A DNA stretch of 56,008 nt from Clostridia bacterium. GTDB lineage: Bacteria > Bacillota > Clostridia > Oscillospirales > Acutalibacteraceae. Location: assembly GCA_017502085.1 (NCBI GenBank), contig JAFVVQ010000046.1, forward strand, positions 1 to 56,008, given 5' to 3'. The translations under genes and the position numbers were made by a program. The notes under the pieces are model-generated. The model did not search any database and was not told the DNA's origin. It saw only the letters and a program-made list of their open reading frames with translations. This document shows, one piece after another, positions 50,965 to 56,008 of this stretch (positions are counted from its first letter, which is position 1; the number at the start of each line of letters is the position of its first letter).

Positions 50965-51879
50965 TTACCAGTTATACATCTGTTCGGGATTCTTGAAGAT
51001 ATCCTCAAGTCTCTGAATGAAAGGAACAATGTCACCGAAGTCAACCGCTCTGTGATCAAAAACAAGGTCGATGGGCATTTCGTTGCCGATAGCGATAATA
51101 TCATTGCCGTTTTCATCCTGCTTGACAACAGGCTTCTTTGTGATTGAGCCGATGCAGGCAACGAAAATCTGGGGAGGAATGATGGAAAGCAGAGCAACTC
51201 TGCCGGGGATTCCTCTTGTGACCGAACCGATGTTTGAAACGGTTACCGTACCCTGCTTGATATCAGCGGCTGTGAGTCTGTCGGTCTCGGGAATGGCATA
51301 GTAATCCTTCTTTGCCTGACCCGAAAGAGTCTTTATCTTGTGCTTGCCTGTCTTTGCACCGAAAAGACGAAGAATTGCCTGAAGAATATGACCTCTCTTG
51401 AGTTTTTCGATAGTATCGTTGAATGATACGGAGAACATAACCTCGGTAAGCTCGGTGTTGTTGATTTTTCTCTGAACGTCTGCGATATATTCGGTAAGTT
51501 CAACAAGACTCTTGTTGCCGATATCGTGAAGATTGATTGTCATCATTTCACCGTTGGGAAGAATCCAGGTCATACCTGCATGAATTTCATCCCATTCCGT
51601 TATCTCGCCTCTGACAAGTTTGCGATTGAATTTGATATGAGCATTAAGCTGAGGTGCAGCCTTGAAGCCCTCTGCAAGTGCCTTGAGAACGATGGTATTG
51701 ACGGTAATCTTTACAGGGAATTTGCCCGATGCGTTAAGCTCCTTGACAACATCGAGGAACTTCGTGACCTCAGGCTCATAGATATAGGAAATGTGGGGAA
51801 TTGTTTCCCAGCTTTCAGAAGTAATATTTGCAACTATTTTTCTTGCGATGCCGAAATGCGTAACTTTTGTAGCTTTCAT
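50965..51879 (-). CDS. Stand-alone E2-type acyltransferase domain protein
   Basis: A 304-residue protein matching the catalytic core of 2-oxoacid dehydrogenase E2 enzymes, with no lipoyl or peripheral-subunit-binding domain. The conserved parts are ISYIYEPEVTKFLD at the N-terminus, GTVTVSNIGSVTRG, and PIDLVFDHRAVDFGDIVPFIQRLE near the end, where His and Asp match the acyl-transfer pair of E2/CAT enzymes (usual motif HRXXDG; here HRAVDF). No E1 or E3 gene is nearby. It may transfer an acyl group to an unidentified partner. The start codon context is AACGGAGGCTG. It may be co-transcribed with the Nudix and maf genes. Confidence 0.8.
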   Translation of the reverse strand: MKATKVTHFGIARKIVANITSESWETIPHISYIYEPEVTKFLDVVKELNASGKFPVKITVNTIVLKALAEGFKAAPQLNAHIKFNRKLVRGEITEWDEIHAGMTWILPNGEMMTINLHDIGNKSLVELTEYIADVQRKINNTELTEVMFSVSFNDTIEKLKRGHILQAILRLFGAKTGKHKIKTLSGQAKKDYYAIPETDRLTAADIKQGTVTVSNIGSVTRGIPGRVALLSIIPPQIFVACIGSITKKPVVKQDENGNDIIAIGNEMPIDLVFDHRAVDFGDIVPFIQRLEDIFKNPEQMYNW

Positions 51880-52004
51880 TTTTTACAGCCTCCGTTTTGT
51901 TTATTTGGGCGTTTACAAAGTAATATTATCATATTGTTTTTTATATATTTTTCCATACGGGAAATATGGCGCAGTTTAAGAAATAATTTACAAATTGACA
52001 AACA

Positions 52005-52033
52005 AAAAAGAAGCGTCACAAAAGCAACGCTTC
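52005..52033 (-). terminator. plsC terminator
   Basis: GAAGCGT and ACGCTTC arms, then T6 on the minus strand. It starts 8 bases after the stop codon. The interval 51880-52004 contains the upstream region of the E2-like gene, with no clear -35/-10 pair. Confidence 0.82.
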
Positions 52034-52041
52034 CTTTCAAA

Positions 52042-52641
52042 TTACTTTTCAACAAACGTGGGGGTATCCGTTATACCGTGAGCAACGATATCCATAAGCA
52101 GATTGTTGGCCGCTTCAAGGTCTTCGCCGACGGTTACGGGTTCAAAGAACTGAATCTTTATGCTTTTTCTGAAGAACTTATATTTGCCCGTAATTGAAAA
52201 CGGAACGATTTTCGAGCCTGTTTCTTTAGCCATTTTGACCGCACCGAATTTAAACGGAGTTATTGTATACATTGACTCGCTCTTGAGTTTGACCTTGCCC
52301 TCAGGAAAAATGCCGATAACCTTGTCATCCTCAAGCACCTCGATGGCCGATGAAAGCGCCGCCTTATCCTTCTGTCCTCTGTGAACGGGAATGAGACCGA
52401 AAGGTTCAAAATACCGTTTGAGCGGAGGTTCAAGAAGCTCACTTTTTCCGAGAAAATGAACAACTCTCTTCGTTGAAGCGGCAACGGTAATGCAATCCAT
52501 AAAGTGGGTATGGTTACCCGCAAGAATGATTCTGCCTTCTTCGGGAATATTTTCAGCACCGATAATAGTGGGTCTGAACAAAATTCTGAAAGCCTTGTCC
52601 AGCTTGTTTCTGTGTTTGAGATATGCTTTGGGTTCGTTCAT
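52042..52641 (-). CDS. plsC: 1-acyl-sn-glycerol-3-phosphate acyltransferase
   Basis: A 199-residue PlsC-type acyltransferase that makes phosphatidic acid at the membrane. The catalytic HXXXXD motif is GNHTHFMDCI (about residues 42-51). Other family blocks are LGKSELLEPPLKRYFE, IPVHRGQKD, IGIFPEGKV and VPFSITGKY. It is short compared with many PlsC proteins and lacks an obvious N-terminal helix. The promoter is about 40 bases upstream. GGAGG precedes the ATG. Confidence 0.92.
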   Translation of the reverse strand: MNEPKAYLKHRNKLDKAFRILFRPTIIGAENIPEEGRIILAGNHTHFMDCITVAASTKRVVHFLGKSELLEPPLKRYFEPFGLIPVHRGQKDKAALSSAIEVLEDDKVIGIFPEGKVKLKSESMYTITPFKFGAVKMAKETGSKIVPFSITGKYKFFRKSIKIQFFEPVTVGEDLEAANNLLMDIVAHGITDTPTFVEK

Positions 52642-52681
52642 AAAAAACGCCTCCGTTCATTGTGACATCATTACAATAAAT

Positions 52682-52709
52682 ACAATACACATTTTTGCAA
52701 AAATGTCAA
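52682..52709 (-). promoter_or_regulatory. Promoter of plsC
   Basis: Minus strand TTGACA (52709-52704), spacer of 16, TATTGT (52687-52682). Confidence 0.65.
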
Positions 52710-52851
52710 CCGCAAATTATCAAGAACAACTGCGATTTAATAAATAAGGTATAATGTATTGTCTTTTTTTGCAAAAATATCCGCAAATCCTCTGCGTTAT
52801 TGTTCAATGCTCCAAAATTTGAAACGAGCGAAAAAAACTCCCCTTTTTTTC

Positions 52852-52879
52852 TTGAAAACAATGCCGATAAGCGTATAAT
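52852..52879 (+). promoter_or_regulatory. Promoter of the sulP gene
   Basis: TTGAAA (52852-52857), spacer of 16, TATAAT (52874-52879). The upstream gap 52710-52851 also contains a lone TATAAT near 52749 but no gene. Confidence 0.75.
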
Positions 52880-52916
52880 TATAACTCGGAAAAACAAAAA
52901 ATATGGGGGATTATCT

Positions 52917-54559
52917 ATGAAAATCTTCGCACCGAAGCTCTTCTCAATCAGAGAACGCTTCAGCAAAAAACAGCTCGTCAACGATATCGTGGCAGGCGTT
53001 ATTGTTGCAATCATCGCTCTGCCACTTTCAATCGCACTCGCAATTGCATCGGGTGTTTCGCCCGAAAAAGGTCTTTACACCGCAATAGTTGCAGGCTTTG
53101 TCATCTCCTTTCTCGGTGCAGCAACGTCAATATTTCGGGTCCGACCGCCGCATTTGCAACTATCGTAGCGGGTATTGTTGCCCAATTCGGCACCGGCGGT
53201 CTCGTTATTGCAACCATTATGGCAGGTCTTCTGCTTGTCATTATGGGTGTTTTCAAATTCGGCTCACTGATAAAATACATTCCCTACACCATAACAACGG
53301 GCTTCACTGCGGGTATTGCGGTAACGATCGTCATCGGTCAGATAAAAGATTTTCTCGGGCTTTCATTCCCCGCAGGTATGCCGACGGTTGAAACCGCAGA
53401 AAAACTCCACGCAATCGCAGTATCAATCGGTACTTTCAACTGGCAGGCACTTCTCGTCGGTGTTATCGCACTTGCAATCCAGATTGTATGGCCGAAAATC
53501 AGCAAAAAGATTCCCGCTTCACTGATAACGGTTATCATTGGTGTAATCATCGTCAAAGCATTCAACATGGATGTCAACACGGTCGGTGATCTCTACACAA
53601 TTTCAAGAGCACTTCCCAAATTCAGTCTGCCCGAATTCAATTTCAGTTCAATCAGCCAGCTTGTTCCGAGTGCATTCACCATCGCAATCCTTGCAGGTAT
53701 AGAGTCCCTCCTCTCCTGCGTTGTTTCCGACGGAATGATTAAGGATAAACACAACTCCAACACAGAACTCATCGCACAGGGTGTCGGTAACATCTGCTCG
53801 GGACTCTTCGGCGGCATTCCCGCCACGGGTGCTATCGCAAGAACGGCGGCAAACGTCAAAAACGGCGGCAGAACTCCGATTGCGGGTATCGTTCACGCTG
53901 TTGTTCTTCTGCTGATTCTCGTTGTGCTTATGCCCTATGCAGCCTGGATTCCGATGCCCGTCATCGCAGCAATCCTCTTTATGGTCGCTTACAATATGAG
54001 CGAATGGAAGAGATTTGTCAAAATCTGCAAAACCGCTCCCAAAAGCGATATACTCGTACTTGTTGCGACATTCGTTCTTACGGTCGTTTTCGACCTCGTT
54101 GTTGCAATTGAAGTCGGTATGATTCTCAGTCTCGTTCTCTTTATGAAACGAATGAGCGACGTTGCAAAAATCAGAACGTGGAGTCACGATGCAACTGAAG
54201 AAACACCCGACACCGACAGACTCAAGAATATTCCAAAAAACACTGAGGTCATTGAATTTGACGGTCCGATGTTCTTCGCATCGAGCGAAAAGTTCAATTC
54301 AATTCCGATAAACGAGGGAGTCACAACAATTATTCTCCGAATGAGAAATGTTCCTGCACTCGATATCTCCGCTATGCGCGCACTCAACGAAATCCATTCA
54401 ACCTGCATTGCCTCAAACCTGACGCTCATACTCTCTCACACCAACGAACAACCTTTATCAGTTATGAAGAAATCGGGATTCTATGACCGAGTCGGTGCGG
54501 AATATTTTCTTCCCAACATCGACGAAGCACTCGCATTTGCTGAGACTCTCAATAAATGA
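52917..54559 (+). pseudogene. SulP-family anion transporter with a one-base frameshift
   Basis: A SulP (SLC26) transporter with STAS domain, interrupted by a frameshift. The first part (52917 on) begins MKIFAPKLFSIRERF and reads IALPLSIALAIASGVSPEKGLYTA, then shifts into nonsense and stops at 53168. The second frame, in register from 53120, reads SGPTAAFATIVAGIVAQFG and continues to the C-terminal STAS domain with ALDISAMRAL. Adding one G near 53118 would turn the junction into LGGSNVNISGPT, the normal family sequence, and give about 547 residues. The ribosome site is GGGGGA. In its present form it makes only a truncated N-terminal piece unless the ribosome shifts. A sequencing or assembly error is equally possible. 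Confidence 0.85.
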
Positions 54560-54563
54560 TAAT

Positions 54564-54591
54564 AACCGCTCCGATGCAGGTCGGGGCGGTT
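54564..54591 (+). terminator. sulP terminator
   Basis: AACCGCTCCGA pairs with TCGGGGCGGTT (one G-U), followed by a T-rich run. Confidence 0.82.
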
Positions 54592-54607
54592 TTGAATATT
54601 TTTCCTC

Positions 54608-54636
54608 TTCAAAAAACAAACCGTTTGTGATAGAAT
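54608..54636 (+). promoter_or_regulatory. Possible promoter of the hemolysin III gene
   Basis: TTCAAA (54608-54613), spacer of 17, TAGAAT (54631-54636). Confidence 0.5.
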
Positions 54637-54666
54637 ATATTTCATCAGACCGAAAGGAGAAACTTT

Positions 54667-55320
54667 ATGATCGGTGCAGACGTAAAACTGATTGAATACT
54701 CACGCAAGACCGACTTTTTCAACTTCATTACGCACGCCGTCGGTGCCGTTGCGGCAGCAATCGGATTCTTTTTTCTGCTTTCAAAAGCGGAGGGCCCGAG
54801 AGGATTTCTTTCTGCCGTTGTTTACGGACTTTCGATTCTTGCAGTATACTCGGTTTCTTCGGTTTATCACGGTCTTCCCCTCGGCGAAGCAAAACGCAGA
54901 GCAAGACTGATTGACCATTCGACCGTACCCGTTCTGATTGCAGGCACCGCCACCCCCTGCGCACTGATGACGCTCTGGAATATCAGCATTCCGCACACGG
55001 TTTTTATTCTTGTAATTGCCTGGGGATGCACGCTTTTCGGAATATTTTCGAAACTGTTTTTCTTTGAAAAGCTCAAGACAGTGACAGTTTCGGTTTATAT
55101 TGTTTCGAGTCTGTTGATGCTTTCAAGCGCTACACCCGTCATCGGCAAAATCAATCTCGGAGCATTCAACGGTCTGCTTCTGGGCAATGCGTTTTATCTT
55201 GTAGGCGCACTTTTCTGCGCAATCGGAAGAAAACGTCCCGCAATGCACGTTGTTTTTCATATTTTTACGGTCGTCGGAAGCGCAATTCACTATTGGGTAA
55301 TACTCAATTTTGTAATATAA
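54667..55320 (+). CDS. trhA: Hemolysin III/PAQR-family membrane protein
   Basis: A 217-residue seven-helix membrane protein of the hemolysin III (YqfA/TrhA, PAQR) family. The conserved metal-site elements are VSSVYHGL (first motif, Ser and His), LIDHSTVPVLIAGTATP, and HVVFHIFTVVGSAIHYW (two His near the C-terminus). Bacterial members influence membrane energetics and fatty-acid balance; the hemolysin name is historical. AAAGGAG precedes the ATG. There is no terminator right after the gene; the tRNA-Arg gene follows 112 bases later with its own promoter. Confidence 0.92.
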   Translation: MIGADVKLIEYSRKTDFFNFITHAVGAVAAAIGFFFLLSKAEGPRGFLSAVVYGLSILAVYSVSSVYHGLPLGEAKRRARLIDHSTVPVLIAGTATPCALMTLWNISIPHTVFILVIAWGCTLFGIFSKLFFFEKLKTVTVSVYIVSSLLMLSSATPVIGKINLGAFNGLLLGNAFYLVGALFCAIGRKRPAMHVVFHIFTVVGSAIHYWVILNFVI

Positions 55321-55363
55321 TCAACAAAAATTCAGAATATTATTAATTTTTTCAAAAATAGGC

Positions 55364-55392
55364 TTGATTTTTTCTTTCGGATGTGTTAATAT
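55364..55392 (+). promoter_or_regulatory. Promoter of tRNA-Arg
   Basis: TTGATT (55364-55369), spacer of 17, TAATAT (55387-55392). Confidence 0.65.
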
Positions 55393-55432
55393 ACTTGGGC
55401 AATCGGAACTCGGTTGCATCCGAAATAAATAT

Positions 55433-55509
55433 GCGCTGCTAGCTCAGTTGGATAGAGTGTTTGGCTACGAACCAAAAGGTCAGGGGTTCGAATCCCTTGC
55501 AGCGCGCCA
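55433..55509 (+). tRNA. tRNA-Arg (anticodon ACG)
   Basis: Acceptor GCGCTGC pairs with GCAGCGC. The D-arm is GCTCAGTTGGATAGAGT and the anticodon arm TTTGG-CTACGAA-CCAAA with ACG. The T-arm is GGGTTCGAATCCC and the end GCCA is encoded. ACG, read as inosine at position 34, serves CGU/CGC/CGA codons. Confidence 0.96.
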
Positions 55510-55548
55510 ATTAAAGGACATAGCATTTGCTATGTCCTTTAATTTTTT
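55509..55548 (+). terminator. tRNA-Arg terminator
   Basis: AATTAAAGGACATAGCA pairs perfectly with TGCTATGTCCTTTAATT and leads into TTTT. It starts at the last base of the encoded CCA. Confidence 0.85.
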
Positions 55549-55551
55549 ATG

Positions 55552-55697
55552 GCAAGGGATTCGAACGAGCGTTAAGAAAACAGTCCGGCGGACTGTTTTT
55601 AGCTCGGTGCGCCGCTAAGCGATAAAAAGTCCGTAGCGATTGCCGAAAGTCGAGCACCCTGAAAAAGCCGCCTGCCCTGTACCCTTGCAGCGCGCCA
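55552..55697. repeat. Region with an inverted and a direct copy of the tRNA-Arg 3' end
   Basis: GCAAGGGATTCGAAC (55552-55566) is the exact reverse complement of tRNA positions 55486-55500. CCCTTGCAGCGCGCCA (55682-55697) repeats the last 16 tRNA bases (55494-55509) exactly. Between them is a palindrome, AACAGTCC-GGC-GGACTGTT. Such duplications mark tRNA-targeted integration or a tRNA-derived element. No integrase gene is present. Confidence 0.7.
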
Positions 55698-55699
55698 TA

Positions 55700-55736
55700 C
55701 CGAAACTCCTTGTATATCAAGGAGTTTCGGCTTTTT
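55700..55736 (+). terminator. Terminator after the tRNA-derived repeat
   Basis: CCGAAACTCCTTG pairs with CAAGGAGTTTCGG around TATAT and is followed by CTTTTT. Confidence 0.8.
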
Positions 55737-55778
55737 GGGTTATTTACAAAACTGTCTTTATATCTGTACCTTTATATA

Positions 55779-56008
55779 TTAATGAACCATAAACTTAAAC
55801 ATAAATTTGACGAACATCATAAATATTCTGAGGCTTTTTGATGATTCGGGCATTTCAAAATCTTCTGCCGATGCCCCTGCAGAAAAGCCTCCGATTTCAC
55901 CCAATTCGTAATTAACGCTATCAACATCTCTGCCTTCACCCGTAAAGTAATCCGCAGCAATAAGCATACCGTTTTCATCGAATATAAAGGTTGCTTCATT
56001 TTTGTAAA
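55779..56008 (-). CDS. C-terminal fragment of an unidentified protein
   Basis: The last 75 codons of a gene that enters from beyond the window edge. The visible sequence starts YKNEATFIFDENGMLIAADY, has an acidic middle, and ends in a hydrophobic tail, RIFMMFVKFMFKFMVH. I do not recognise the family. The DENG-turn and the beta-like start suggest a repeat-rich or secreted protein, and the tail may be a membrane anchor. The start codon is not in the window. Confidence 0.6.
   Translation of the reverse strand, partial: YKNEATFIFDENGMLIAADYFTGEGRDVDSVNYELGEIGGFSAGASAEDFEMPESSKSLRIFMMFVKFMFKFMVH

Overview
The window looks like chromosome of an uncultured Gram-positive Clostridia bacterium, probably of the Oscillospiraceae/Ruminococcaceae type. 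This is inferred from gene content, not from a marker gene. The supporting signs are RNase Y with YmdB, AddAB recombination nucleases, T-box leaders on two aminoacyl-tRNA synthetase genes, a G5/3D cell-wall protein, BspA-like leucine-rich repeats, strong AGGAGG ribosome sites and TTGACA-17-TATAAT promoters. I see no rRNA, CRISPR array, intact prophage or insertion sequence.

Layout. (1) 1-4614, minus: rny, ymdB, ttcA, an apgM-family phosphomutase that may be a homoserine kinase, and the start of an O-acetylhomoserine sulfhydrylase gene. (2) 4774-7142: a divergent promoter region, a threonine T-box and thrS. (3) 7234-7481: tRNA-Glu and tRNA-Met on the minus strand. (4) 7571-13409: ketopantoate reductase and patatin genes, a G5/3D wall protein, a peptidase E-like protein, a TIM-barrel isomerase and a GtrA protein. 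(5) 13416-20126: a secreted LRR/Ig-like protein, then a metallophosphatase and a GH106-like glycosidase. (6) 20170-24443: the arginine operon argC-argJ-argB-argD. (7) 24567-33915: D-lactate dehydrogenase, a DUF1015 protein, and addB-addA. (8) 33987-37672: a CNNM/CBS transporter-like protein, a GH20 hexosaminidase and a zinc-ribbon membrane protein. (9) 37753-41280: an isoleucine T-box and a long-type ileS. (10) 41387-45913: a divergent 51-residue protein/XRE regulator pair, a dispersed-looking repeat, and an ABC exporter divergent from a TetR regulator across a perfect 29-bp palindrome. (11) 46003-52641: a GPH sugar symporter, an AlaX editing protein, a membrane protein, maf, a Nudix gene, a stand-alone E2 acyltransferase and plsC. 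(12) 52852-56008: a frameshifted sulP gene, a hemolysin III/PAQR gene, tRNA-Arg with duplicated and inverted pieces of its own 3' end, and the tail of an unidentified gene.

Most of the window is housekeeping: translation and tRNA quality control (thrS, ileS, alaX, ttcA, tRNAs), RNA turnover (rny, ymdB), DNA repair (addAB) and amino-acid synthesis (arg, homoserine branch). Some carbohydrate and envelope genes are mixed in.

The points most worth a second look are: the 51-aa/XRE divergent unit with a palindrome over the promoter; the rearranged tRNA-Arg 3' region; the one-base frameshift in sulP; the probable AUU start codon of rny; the TetR-ABC operator and the Met-rich loop of its exporter; and the unusual C-terminal hydrophobic tail of the LRR protein.
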